A stretch of 64,000 nucleotides of DNA from contig JASDDH010000012.1 in assembly GCA_030407505.1 (NCBI GenBank), positions 1 through 64,000 on the forward strand, given 5' to 3'. The notes below the pieces were generated by a model. The model saw only the letters and a program-made list of their open reading frames with translations. It searched no databases and was not told where the DNA came from. A program made the position numbers and the translations under genes. Shown piece by piece: positions 41,766-55,749 of the stretch (the first letter of the stretch is position 1; each line of letters opens with the position of its first letter). Source of the DNA: Planococcus sp. APC 4015. GTDB taxonomy: Bacteria > Actinomycetota > Actinomycetes > Actinomycetales > Microbacteriaceae.

Positions 41766-42725
41766 ATGCCCTTTCTCCCGATGAGCATTCCGAGCCCCGA
41801 CATCAGCACGATCCAGCTCGGCCCGGTGCCGATCCGCATCTACGCGCTGTGCATCATCACGGGCATCATCGTCGCGGTCTTCCTGACGAACAGGCGCCTT
41901 ACCAAGCGAGGGGCCGAGCCGTGGGTCGTCATCGACATCTGCCTCATCGCCGTACCGCTCGCCATCATCGGCGCGCGCATCTTCCACGTCCTGACCCACT
42001 GGGACTTCTACTTCGGAGAGGGCCGGGATCCGCTGACCGCCCTGTACATCTGGGAGGGCGGCATCGCGATCTACGGTGCTCTCATCGCCGGCGCGGTGGG
42101 CGCCTGGCTCGGATGCCGGTGGACCGGCATCCGGTTCTGGAGCTTCGCCGACGCACTCGCGCCCGGGCTGCTGCTCGCCCAGGCCATCGGCCGCTTCGGC
42201 AACTGGTTCAACCAGGAGCTCTTCGGCACCCCCACCGATCTGCCGTGGGGGCTGGAGATCGACTATCCGAACGCCGCGTGGCCGGTGGGCCTGCCCGAAG
42301 GCACGCTGTTCCACCCGACCTTCCTCTACGAGGTGCTGTGGAACGGTCTCGGCGTGCTGGTGCTCCTGTACATCGGGCACCGCTTCCGCCTGCAGTGGGG
42401 ACGCCTGTTCGCCGTCTACCTCGCGTGGTACAGCGCCGGTCGCATCGTCTGGGAGAACATCCGCATCGACCCGAGCGAGATCATCCTGGGCCTGCGGACG
42501 AACGTCTGGGCCGCGATCGCGGGCGTCGTGCTCGGCATCGTCATCTTCGTCGTGCAGAAGCGCCGCCACCCCGGGATCGAGCCGTCGCCCTACCAGCCGG
42601 GCCGCGAATGGGTGCCTGCGGGCGCGGTACAATCACAGGACACACCCGAGTACGTCGACGTCAGCGAACCACCGACCGACGCGCTCGAAGAGGGCACCGC
42701 CACAAGCACAGTCGCCACCAAGTAA
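41766..42725 (+). CDS. lgt: Prolipoprotein diacylglyceryl transferase
   Basis: Membrane enzyme that attaches diacylglycerol to the lipobox Cys. 319 residues with about seven spans. Signature regions are [13 protein letters not shown] and the [12 protein letters not shown] motif, with [10 protein letters not shown] later. A hydrophilic C-terminal tail (from about 270) is typical of actinobacterial Lgt. Its position after trpA is conserved in actinobacteria. Confidence 0.95.
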   Translation: MPFLPMSIPSPDISTIQLGPVPIRIYALCIITGIIVAVFLTNRRLTKRGAEPWVVIDICLIAVPLAIIGARIFHVLTHWDFYFGEGRDPLTALYIWEGGIAIYGALIAGAVGAWLGCRWTGIRFWSFADALAPGLLLAQAIGRFGNWFNQELFGTPTDLPWGLEIDYPNAAWPVGLPEGTLFHPTFLYEVLWNGLGVLVLLYIGHRFRLQWGRLFAVYLAWYSAGRIVWENIRIDPSEIILGLRTNVWAAIAGVVLGIVIFVVQKRRHPGIEPSPYQPGREWVPAGAVQSQDTPEYVDVSEPPTDALEEGTATSTVATK

Positions 42726-42789
42726 CACAGCGCTCACGCGCGCAGGGCCGACGTCGTCCCATTCCAGCAACTATGTGAGGACGGTCGGC

Positions 42790-48844
<6,055 letters not shown>

Positions 48845-48893
48845 TCTGAAAACGGCTCTTCTGCCACTCGCACCCCCACCGGAGAAAGCACGG

Positions 48894-50336
48894 ATGAGAC
48901 GCGCAAAGATCGTCGCAACACTGGGTCCCGCAACATCGACATATGAGAGCGTCCGCGCGATCATCGACGCCGGCGTGGACGTCGCCAGGCTCAATCTCAG
49001 CCACGGGGACTACTCCGTGCACGATGCCAACTTCGCCAACGTGCGCAAGGCGGCGGACGACGCCGGCCGCGCCGTGGCGATCCTCGTCGACCTGCAGGGT
49101 CCGAAGATCCGTCTCGGCAAGTTCGCCGACGGCCCGCACCATCTCGCCGTCGGCGACATCTTCAAGATCACCTCCGAAGACGTGCCCGGCACGAAGGAGA
49201 TCGTCTCGACGACCTTCAAGGGTCTGCCCGCCGACGTGAACCCCGGAGACTTCCTGCTCATCGACGACGGCAAGGTGCGCGTCCAGGTCGTGAGCGTCGA
49301 CGGTCCGGTCGTCACGACCGAGGTCATCGTCGCCGGCCCGGTGTCGAACAACAAGGGCATCAACCTGCCCGGCGTTGCCGTCAACGTGCCCGCTCTGTCC
49401 GAGAAGGACGAGGACGACCTGCGCTGGGGTCTGCGCGCCGGTGCCGACCTCATCGCCCTGTCGTTCGTGCGGAGCGCGAAGGACGTGCAGCGGGTGCACG
49501 TGATCATGGCCGAAGAGGGGCGTCACGTTCCCGTCATCGCCAAGATCGAGAAGCCGCAGGCCGTCGACAACCTCGAAGAGATCATCGACGCGTTCGACGG
49601 CATCATGGTGGCCCGTGGTGATCTGGGCGTCGAACTGCCGCTCGAGGCCGTGCCGATCGTGCAGAAGCGCGCCGTCGAGCTCTGCCGCCGCATGGCCAAG
49701 CCCGTCATCGTCGCGACGCAGATGCTCGAGTCGATGATCGAGAACCCCGTCCCGACCCGCGCCGAGACGAGCGACGTCGCCAACGCCGTCCTGGACGGCG
49801 CCGATGCGGTGATGCTCTCGGGCGAGACGAGCGTCGGGAAGTACCCGATCGTCGTGGTCGAGACCATGGCCCGCATCGTGGACTCGACCGAGGAGCACGG
49901 CCTGGAGCGCATCCAGCCGCTGAACACCAAGCCCCGCACGCAGGGTGGCGCGATCACCCTGGCAGCGCTTGAGGTCGCCGAGTTCGTCGACGCGAAGTAC
50001 CTCTGCATCTTCACGGAGTCGGGCGACACGGCGCGCCGCATGTCGCGTCTGCGTCCGCGCATCCCCATGATCGGGTTCGCCCCCGAGCCGGCGATCCGTC
50101 GTCGCATGGCGCTGACCTGGGGTGTGCAGTCCACGCTCGTCGAGCACGTGGCGCACACCGACCGCATGTTCATCCAGGTCGACGACTACCTGCTGTCCAA
50201 TGACCTCGCGAAGGTGGGAGACAAGGTCGTCGTGATCTCGGGATCCCCTCCCGGGATCATCGGCTCGACCAACGACATCCGCATCCACAAGGTGGGCGAC
50301 GCGGTCCACGGCAAGGCGCCGATCTACCGCGAGTAG
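48894..50336 (+). CDS. pyk: Pyruvate kinase
   Basis: Makes pyruvate and ATP from phosphoenolpyruvate. 480 residues. RRAKIVATLGPATST, the active-site helix VPVIAKIEKPQAVDNLEEI, MVARGDLGVELPLE, and ATQMLESMIENPVPTRAETSDVANAVLDGADAVMLSGETS are all complete. The C-terminal domain carries the allosteric site. A strong hairpin closes the gene. Confidence 0.97.
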   Translation: MRRAKIVATLGPATSTYESVRAIIDAGVDVARLNLSHGDYSVHDANFANVRKAADDAGRAVAILVDLQGPKIRLGKFADGPHHLAVGDIFKITSEDVPGTKEIVSTTFKGLPADVNPGDFLLIDDGKVRVQVVSVDGPVVTTEVIVAGPVSNNKGINLPGVAVNVPALSEKDEDDLRWGLRAGADLIALSFVRSAKDVQRVHVIMAEEGRHVPVIAKIEKPQAVDNLEEIIDAFDGIMVARGDLGVELPLEAVPIVQKRAVELCRRMAKPVIVATQMLESMIENPVPTRAETSDVANAVLDGADAVMLSGETSVGKYPIVVVETMARIVDSTEEHGLERIQPLNTKPRTQGGAITLAALEVAEFVDAKYLCIFTESGDTARRMSRLRPRIPMIGFAPEPAIRRRMALTWGVQSTLVEHVAHTDRMFIQVDDYLLSNDLAKVGDKVVVISGSPPGIIGSTNDIRIHKVGDAVHGKAPIYRE

Positions 50337-50351
50337 ACGCCCCCTGTCGCC

Positions 50352-50389
50352 ACGACGGCCGCGCTCGGTACTCTGAGCGCGGCCGTCGT
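50352..50389 (+). terminator. Strong hairpin after pyk
   Basis: ACGACGGCCGCGCTC (50352-50366) pairs perfectly with GAGCGCGGCCGTCGT (50375-50389) across an 8-base loop. No T run follows, as is common in GC-rich actinobacteria. Confidence 0.7.
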
Positions 50390-50430
50390 GCGTCTGCGCG
50401 CGGCATCCGTCCCCCAGAAAGGAGCGCTCC

Positions 50431-50814
50431 ATGATCTGGGAGGCGTTCTGGTTCCTGCTGATGTTCATCTACGTCGCGGCCTACATCTACGTGATCGTGC
50501 TCGTGATCACCGATCTGTTCCGCGATCCGCACCTCAACGGGTGGGCGAAGGCCGCGTGGATCCTGTTCCTCGTCTTCGTGCCGTTCCTGACCGCGCTCGT
50601 CTACATCATCGCCCGAGGCCGCGGCATCGCCGAGCGGTCGGGTGCGGGCAGGGGAGTGGTGCCGGAAGCCGACGACTACCGCCCAGCCGCGTCGGCGAGC
50701 CCAACCGACGACATCGCCAAGGCGAAAGCGCTGCTGGATGCCGGCACGATCACTCAGGGCGAGTTCGACGCGCTGAAGAGCAAGGCGCTCGGCCACCAGT
50801 TCTTCGGAGCCTGA
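50431..50814 (+). CDS. PLDc_N / SHOCT-domain membrane protein
   Basis: 127 residues. Two membrane spans (about 5-28 and 42-62) with the phospholipase-D N-terminal type motif DLFRDPHLNGWAKAAWILFLVFVPFLTALVYIIARG, then a linker and a C-terminal SHOCT segment (DDIAKAKALLDAGTITQGEFDALKSKAL), a short oligomerisation motif. The ATG follows AGAAAGGAG. The function is unknown; such proteins are common and usually single genes. Confidence 0.8.
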   Translation: MIWEAFWFLLMFIYVAAYIYVIVLVITDLFRDPHLNGWAKAAWILFLVFVPFLTALVYIIARGRGIAERSGAGRGVVPEADDYRPAASASPTDDIAKAKALLDAGTITQGEFDALKSKALGHQFFGA

Positions 50815-50862
50815 CCTCGTGGTCCCGAGCCGCCTCCGCGTTGGCGAGTGCAGACTGGATCC

Positions 50863-51258
50863 ATGGCACATCGCGCGAGAACGACGGCGCCCCGCCACGA
50901 AGACAAGACGTGCGCATCATGCGGTCGTGCGATGCAGTGGCGCGCGTCGTGGGCACGCAGCTGGGACGAGGTCCGGTACTGCTCCGACGCCTGCCGGACA
51001 CGCAGGGTGACGGCCCGAGACCGCGACCTGGAGCGCACGATCCTCGAGCTGCTCGCCGCGCGTGCGGCCACCTCGACCATCTGCCCTTCGGATGCGGCTC
51101 GTGCGATCGGCGGCGAGGAGTGGCGCGATCTCATGGAGCCCGCGCGTCGCGCGGCACGGCGGCTCGTCGCCGCGGGAGACGTCGAGATCACGCAGGGTGG
51201 AAAGGTCGTGGATCCGTCCACCGCGAAGGGTCCGATCCGCATCCGTCGGGCGCGGTGA
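50863..51258 (+). CDS. DUF2256/DUF3253 protein
   Basis: 131 residues. The N-terminus has a zinc-ribbon-like CASCGRAMQW...YCSDACR (DUF2256) and the rest is a winged-helix-like DUF3253 (TILELLAARAATSTICPSDAARAIGGEEWRDLMEPARRAARRLVAAGDVEITQGGKVV). Probably a nucleic-acid-binding protein, but the role is not known. ATG 50863 is preferred; a CAGACT element lies 6 bases upstream. An in-frame ATG at 50848 is less likely. Confidence 0.75.
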   Translation: MAHRARTTAPRHEDKTCASCGRAMQWRASWARSWDEVRYCSDACRTRRVTARDRDLERTILELLAARAATSTICPSDAARAIGGEEWRDLMEPARRAARRLVAAGDVEITQGGKVVDPSTAKGPIRIRRAR

Positions 51259-51264
51259 CGGCGC

Positions 51265-51708
51265 TCAGCGCTGCGGCGGCTTCTCGAGCAGAGACGTGGC
51301 GCGGGCCAGGCCCGTGGCCAGGGTCGAGCGCACCTGCTCGGCGATCACGGGCTCGACCAGCCGCATGACACCCGTGGGCTCGGCCTTGATCGTCGCCGTC
51401 ACGCGGCACCCGGCGGCATCCGCCGTGAAGCGGAATGTCGACGATGTGGCGACCGGGCCGCTGCGGCTCACGACCTCCATGACGTCGGGCCGGACGAATC
51501 GCGTCACGCGCCAGATGAAGTCCACCTCGCGCCCCATCGCGCGCAGACGCGTGTGCACGGTGCTCCCGACCGCGAACGGAGGCGGCGAGACGAGCTCCTC
51601 CGAGATCACACTGGCGTCCCACAGCGGTCTGTTGCGCCCGTCGGTGAGGAAGTCGAAGACGTCTTCGGGCGATCGGCGGATCGAGACAGACTCGGTGACG
51701 GTGATCAC
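51265..51708 (-). CDS. SRPBCC-family protein
   Basis: 147 residues of the START/Bet v1 (polyketide cyclase-like) fold: VTESVSIRRSPEDVFDFLTDGRNRPLWD at the N-terminus, a central beta sheet (VTRFVRPDVMEVVSRSGPVATSSTFRF) and a long C-terminal helix. A hydrophobic ligand is likely but unknown. GTG 51708 with GAGAGGAG upstream is the start; the frame stays open further upstream only because it crosses the tRNA gene. It is convergent with the DUF2256 gene, 6 bases apart. Confidence 0.75.
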   Translation of the reverse strand: MITVTESVSIRRSPEDVFDFLTDGRNRPLWDASVISEELVSPPPFAVGSTVHTRLRAMGREVDFIWRVTRFVRPDVMEVVSRSGPVATSSTFRFTADAAGCRVTATIKAEPTGVMRLVEPVIAEQVRSTLATGLARATSLLEKPPQR

Positions 51709-51729
51709 GCGGCTCCTCTCGACATCGAG

Positions 51730-51812
51730 TACCGGTGGTGGGACTCGAACCCACATGCCCTCTCGGACAACCGATTTTGAGTCGGTCGCGTCTGCCATTC
51801 CGCCACACCGGC
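51730..51812 (-). tRNA. tRNA-Leu (anticodon CAA)
   Basis: Read on the minus strand, the 83-base gene begins GCCGGTG and ends CACCGGTA, with a G-U pair at 1-72 and A73, the leucine discriminator. Anticodon stem ACCGA/TCGGT encloses CTCAAAA, giving CAA. A long variable arm (GTCCGAGAGGGCAT) and the T loop GGTTCGAGTCC follow. CCA is not encoded. It reads UUG codons, rare in this GC-rich genome. Confidence 0.95.
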
Positions 51813-51854
51813 GCGCGCACGACCCGTGCCGCGCTACCGCGAACGACCATACCG

Positions 51855-51860
51855 TAGGAT
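51855..51860 (+). promoter_or_regulatory. -10 element of pdtaR, leaderless
   Basis: TAGGAT ends 6 bases before the GTG at 51867. It lies just behind the 5' end of the divergent tRNA. Confidence 0.55.
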
Positions 51861-51866
51861 TCAAAC

Positions 51867-52487
51867 GTGACAGAGCTTGAAGAGCCCACCGCGCCGTCGG
51901 TTACCGCACCCCGTCGCGTCGTCGTCGCAGAGGATGAGTCCCTCATCCGTCTCGACATCGTCGAGATCCTCCGCGACAACGGATTCGACGTCGTCGGAGA
52001 GGCAGGAGACGGCGAGACCGCCGTGGCACTGGCCACCGAACTCCGCCCCGATCTCGTCATCATGGACGTCAAGATGCCGCAGCTCGACGGCATCTCGGCC
52101 GCCGAGAAGCTGAGCAAGAACCACATCGCCCCCGTCGTGCTGCTGACGGCCTTCAGCCAGAAGGAGCTCGTCGAGCGGGCGAGCGAGGCAGGTGCCCTCG
52201 CCTACGTGGTGAAGCCCTTCACCCCCAACGACCTGCTGCCCGCGATCGAGATCGCGCTGGCCCGCTACGAGCAGATCATCACGCTCGAAGCCGAGGTCGC
52301 CGACATGGTCGAGCGCTTCGAGACCCGCAAGCTCGTCGACCGGGCCAAGGGCCTGCTCAACGAGAAGATGGGACTCTCCGAGCCCGAGGCCTTCCGCTGG
52401 ATCCAGAAGGCGTCGATGGACCGCCGGCTGACGATGCAGGATGTCGCGAAGGCGATCATCGAGCAGCTCGCCCCCAAGAAGGGCTGA
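51867..52487 (+). CDS. pdtaR: ANTAR-domain response regulator, PdtaR type
   Basis: Two-component regulator acting by RNA binding instead of DNA binding. 206 residues: receiver domain (about 18-135) with acidic DES, phospho-acceptor Asp67 in LVIMDVKMPQLDG, the TAF and VVKPF switch residues, then a C-terminal ANTAR domain (LVDRAKGLLNEKMGLSEPEAFRWIQKASMDRRLTMQDVAKAII) that binds paired hairpins in mRNA leaders. The layout equals mycobacterial PdtaR. No histidine kinase is adjacent. Confidence 0.9.
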   Translation: MTELEEPTAPSVTAPRRVVVAEDESLIRLDIVEILRDNGFDVVGEAGDGETAVALATELRPDLVIMDVKMPQLDGISAAEKLSKNHIAPVVLLTAFSQKELVERASEAGALAYVVKPFTPNDLLPAIEIALARYEQIITLEAEVADMVERFETRKLVDRAKGLLNEKMGLSEPEAFRWIQKASMDRRLTMQDVAKAIIEQLAPKKG

Positions 52488-52540
52488 CGCTTCGACAGGC
52501 TCAGCGACCACGAGGTGACGCTCAGCGACCGCGAGGTGAC
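52488..52540 (+). repeat. Dispersed repeat copy 3 with a local 21-bp tandem duplication
   Basis: TTCGACAGGCTCAGCGACC follows the pdtaR stop directly. Its distal half plus 9 bases (52499-52519) is repeated at 52520-52540 with one mismatch, giving GCTCAGCGACC-N-CGAGGTGAC twice. A third weak echo (GTGACACTCCGCGAACAGCGA) follows. Confidence 0.8.
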
Positions 52541-52562
52541 ACTCCGCGAACAGCGAGTCGAT

Positions 52563-52592
52563 GAGAACGGGATGCCGCGGCATCCCGTTCTC
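52563..52592. terminator. Perfect 30-base palindrome, bidirectional terminator
   Basis: GAGAACGGGATGCC-GC-GGCATCCCGTTCTC, fully symmetric, lies between the convergent pdtaR and thioesterase genes. The sequence beyond (TCATTTCT) is slightly T-rich on the plus strand. Its centre is GGATGCC next to its own complement. Confidence 0.75.
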
Positions 52593-53024
52593 TCATTTCT
52601 GCGGCAGGTCGCGCACCATGTTCGTGATGCGCACGGTCGAGCAGCGCCGGCCCTGATCGTCGGTGATGACGATCTCGTGCACCGTCATACTGCGTCCGAG
52701 GTGGATCGGCGTGCACACGCCGGTCACGATGCCCGACGTGGCAGAACGCGTGTGCGTGGCATTGATGTCGACGCCCACCGCCAGACGACCGGGCCCGGCG
52801 TGCAGATTGGCCGCCATGGAGCCGAGGGATTCGCCCAGCACGACATAGGCGCCGCCGTGCAGGAGTCCGACGGGCTGCGTGTTGCCTTCGACGGGCATCG
52901 TCGCGACGCAGCGCTCGATCGTGAACTCGGTGAACTCCATGCCCATCTTCTCGGCGAGAGCGCCCATTCCGCGCTTCTCGGCCCAGTCCAGACCGGCGGC
53001 GTCGGTGGGGGAAGGCACGCTCAT
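52593..53024 (-). CDS. PaaI-family hotdog thioesterase
   Basis: Hydrolyses acyl- or aroyl-CoA. 143 residues with the hotdog helix GNTQPVGLLHGGAYVVLGESLGSMAA, where HGG and Glu form the active site, and the beta-strand VGVDINATHTRSATSG. ATG 53024 is chosen, since upstream in-frame codons lack family sequence. It is divergent from polA with 44 bases between starts. A similar thioesterase lies between pdtaR-type genes and polA in other actinobacteria. Confidence 0.82.
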   Translation of the reverse strand: MSVPSPTDAAGLDWAEKRGMGALAEKMGMEFTEFTIERCVATMPVEGNTQPVGLLHGGAYVVLGESLGSMAANLHAGPGRLAVGVDINATHTRSATSGIVTGVCTPIHLGRSMTVHEIVITDDQGRRCSTVRITNMVRDLPQK

Positions 53025-53056
53025 GGGACTCGCTCTCGAGTGTCGGATACCGCGTC

Positions 53057-53062
53057 TAAACT
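53057..53062 (+). promoter_or_regulatory. -10 element of polA, leaderless
   Basis: TAAACT ends 6 bases before the GTG at 53069 and no ribosome site intervenes. Confidence 0.55.
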
Positions 53063-53068
53063 CGCAGG

Positions 53069-55708
53069 GTGACGGACTCCGCAAAGCCTACCCTCCTCGT
53101 CGTCGACGGCCATTCGCTGGCCTATCGGGCATTCTTCGCCCTCCCCGTCGACAACTTCACGACGAAGGACGGTCAGCACACGAACGGCATCTACGGCTTC
53201 CTTGCGATGCTGATCAACCTGATCAAGGCTGAGAAGCCCACCCATCTCGCGGTGGCCTTCGACACGTCTCGGCAGTCGTTCCGCACGCGGGAGTACAGCG
53301 AGTACAAGGCCAACCGGTCCGAGAGCCCGTCCGAGTTCAAGGGGCAGATCCCGCTCCTGCAGGAATGCCTCGCGGCGATGAGCATCACGGTCATCGCGAA
53401 AGAGGACTTCGAGGCCGACGACATCCTCGCGACGCTCGCGACGCAGGGCGCCGCACAGGGATTCGACGTGCTCGTGTGCTCGGGCGACCGCGACACCATC
53501 CAGCTCGTGAACGACGACGTCACTCTGCTCTACCCGAACGTGCAGGGCGTCTCGCAGCTGAAGCGGTACGACCGGGATGCCGTGATCGAGCGCTACGGCG
53601 TGCCGCCCGAGCAGTACCCCGACATCGCCGCACTCGTCGGCGAGACGAGCGACAACCTGCCGGGCGTCCCCAAGGTGGGGGAGAAGACGGCCGTCAAGTG
53701 GCTCACGCAGTTCGGCACCCTCGACGCGCTGATCGAGGGGGCCGACCAGATCAAGGGCGTCGTGGGCGGCAACCTGCGCGATCACATCGACGACGTGCGC
53801 CGCAACCGCGTCCTCAACCGCCTGCTCACCGATGTCGAGCTTCCGGTCGGGCCGCACGATCTCGAAGTGCAGCCGATGGACGCGCAGGCCGTGCGCGACA
53901 TCTTCGCCCGTCTCGAGTTCAAGACCCTGATCCCGCGCGTCGCCGAACTCGCCGGCATCGAGCAGCAGATGGCGGCGGTGAGCTCGGCGGCCGCCCTGCT
54001 CGCCCCCGTCCCGACCGAGCCGTCGCCCGCAGACCTCGAGTCGTGGCTCGCACAGGCAGACGGCGAGGTCGGCGTCACCCTGACGTCTGAGGGCGGCCTG
54101 CCTCGCCGCATCGGTCTGGCCACCGCCGGCGCGGCCGTCGAAGCCCCGTGGTCGCCCGAGTGCGCCGCCGTCCTCGGCGCCTGGCTCGCGTCCGACGCCC
54201 CCAAGGTCTTCAGCGACGCCAAGACGCAGGTCAAGGCGCTGCGACGCGCCGGGGTGCGACTGGGCGGGCTCGCATTCGACACGATCGTCGCGGGCTGGCT
54301 GTTGCGGCCGAGCTTCCCCGACAAGAATCTCGCCGACCTCGTCGACCGCTACCTCGATGAGAAGCTGCCCGAAGCCGACCCGACGCAGCTGGTGCCCGAG
54401 ACCGAGGGCGCGACCCCCGGTCAGCTGTCGTGGTACACCCTGCGCGTCGCCGAGGCCATCCGCGGCGAGCTCGCCGACAGCGTCTCGACGGTGCTCACCG
54501 ACATCGAGCTGCCGACGCTGCTGACGCTCGCCGACATGGAACTCGCCGGCGTCTCGGTCTCGCACGACAAGCTGTCGGGCTTCTCGCTCGAACTCGCATC
54601 CCGCGCCGACGCCATCGCGCAGGAGGCGTATGCGACGATCGGGCGCGAGGTGAACCTCGGGTCCCCGAAGCAGCTGCAGGAAGTGCTTTTCGAAGAGCTG
54701 CAGCTTCCCAAGACACGCAAGACGAAGACGGGCTACTCGACGGATGCCGCGGTGCTCGCCGATCTGCAGGACAGCAGCCCGCACCCGTTCCTCGACCAGC
54801 TGCTGCGGCACCGCGAGGCGACGAAGCTGCGTCAGATCATCGAATCGCTCGACGCCGCGATCGGCCCCGACGGCCGCATCCGCACCACCTACGTGCAGAC
54901 GGGCAGTCAGACCGGGCGCCTGTCGTCCACCGATCCCAATCTGCAGAACATCCCGATCCGCAACGAAGAGAGCCGCCGCATCCGCTCGGCCTTCGAGGTC
55001 GGCACCAGCTACGACACCCTGCTCACCGCCGACTACTCGCAGATCGAGATGCGCATCATGGCGCACCTCTCCGAAGACCCGGGTCTGGTCGAGGCCTTCA
55101 ACTCGGGCGAAGACCTGCACCGCTTCGTCGGCGCGCGCGTCTTCGGTGTCGAGCCCTCCGACGTGACGCCGCAGATGCGCACCAAGGTCAAGGCCATGTC
55201 GTACGGGCTCGTGTACGGGCTGTCGGCCTTCGGGCTCTCCAAGCAGCTGCGCATCGAGCAGTCCGAGGCGAAGCAGCTGATGATGGAGTACTTCGCGAGG
55301 TTCGGCGCGGTGCGCGACTACCTGCGCTCGTCGGTCGAACAGGCGCGCATCGACGGCTACACCGAGACGATCTTCGGCCGTCGTCGCCCGTTCCCCGACC
55401 TCGCGAGCCCGAACCGCGTGCTGCGCGAGAACGCCGAACGCGCCGCGCTGAACGCCCCCATCCAGGGCAGCGCCGCCGACATCATGAAGATCGCGCTCTT
55501 CCACATCCACCAGGAGTTCACCGTCGAGGGTCTCGCCTCGCGCGTTCTCATGCAGATCCACGACGAGCTCGTCGTCGAGGTGGCGCCGGGGGAGTGGAGC
55601 GTCGTCGAGCGCATCGTGCGCGAGCGCATGGGCGATGCCGCGCAGCTCACCGTGCCGCTCGATGTGCAGATCGGCCGCGGCGCGGATTGGAACGAGGCGG
55701 GGCACTGA
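53069..55708 (+). CDS. polA: DNA polymerase I
   Basis: Repair and Okazaki-fragment polymerase of 879 residues. The 5'-3' exonuclease domain is at about 1-300 (VDGHSLAYRAFFALP, EADDILATLA, SGDRDTIQLV, GVPKVGEKTA). The middle domain (about 310-480) has lost the DxE proofreading pair. The polymerase has motif A TADYSQIEMR (Asp655), motif B MRTKVKAMSYGLVYG with Tyr where E. coli has Phe762, and motif C QIHDE (His831). Proofreading is therefore not expected. It starts at GTG 53069. Confidence 0.96.
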   Translation: MTDSAKPTLLVVDGHSLAYRAFFALPVDNFTTKDGQHTNGIYGFLAMLINLIKAEKPTHLAVAFDTSRQSFRTREYSEYKANRSESPSEFKGQIPLLQECLAAMSITVIAKEDFEADDILATLATQGAAQGFDVLVCSGDRDTIQLVNDDVTLLYPNVQGVSQLKRYDRDAVIERYGVPPEQYPDIAALVGETSDNLPGVPKVGEKTAVKWLTQFGTLDALIEGADQIKGVVGGNLRDHIDDVRRNRVLNRLLTDVELPVGPHDLEVQPMDAQAVRDIFARLEFKTLIPRVAELAGIEQQMAAVSSAAALLAPVPTEPSPADLESWLAQADGEVGVTLTSEGGLPRRIGLATAGAAVEAPWSPECAAVLGAWLASDAPKVFSDAKTQVKALRRAGVRLGGLAFDTIVAGWLLRPSFPDKNLADLVDRYLDEKLPEADPTQLVPETEGATPGQLSWYTLRVAEAIRGELADSVSTVLTDIELPTLLTLADMELAGVSVSHDKLSGFSLELASRADAIAQEAYATIGREVNLGSPKQLQEVLFEELQLPKTRKTKTGYSTDAAVLADLQDSSPHPFLDQLLRHREATKLRQIIESLDAAIGPDGRIRTTYVQTGSQTGRLSSTDPNLQNIPIRNEESRRIRSAFEVGTSYDTLLTADYSQIEMRIMAHLSEDPGLVEAFNSGEDLHRFVGARVFGVEPSDVTPQMRTKVKAMSYGLVYGLSAFGLSKQLRIEQSEAKQLMMEYFARFGAVRDYLRSSVEQARIDGYTETIFGRRRPFPDLASPNRVLRENAERAALNAPIQGSAADIMKIALFHIHQEFTVEGLASRVLMQIHDELVVEVAPGEWSVVERIVRERMGDAAQLTVPLDVQIGRGADWNEAGH

Positions 55709-55736
55709 CCCGTTTGTGAGGCCGCGGGCCGGTGCC

Positions 55737-55742
55737 TAGGCT
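55737..55742 (+). promoter_or_regulatory. -10 element of the DUF885 gene, leaderless
   Basis: TAGGCT ends 7 bases before ATG 55750. Confidence 0.5.
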
Positions 55743-55749
55743 CATCATC

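Noticed and set aside
51709..51864. N-terminal extension of the SRPBCC gene
   Set aside because: The extra residues (MADATDSKS...VRVPPPV) are the well-known false translation of a tRNA gene; the true start is GTG 51708 with GAGGAG.
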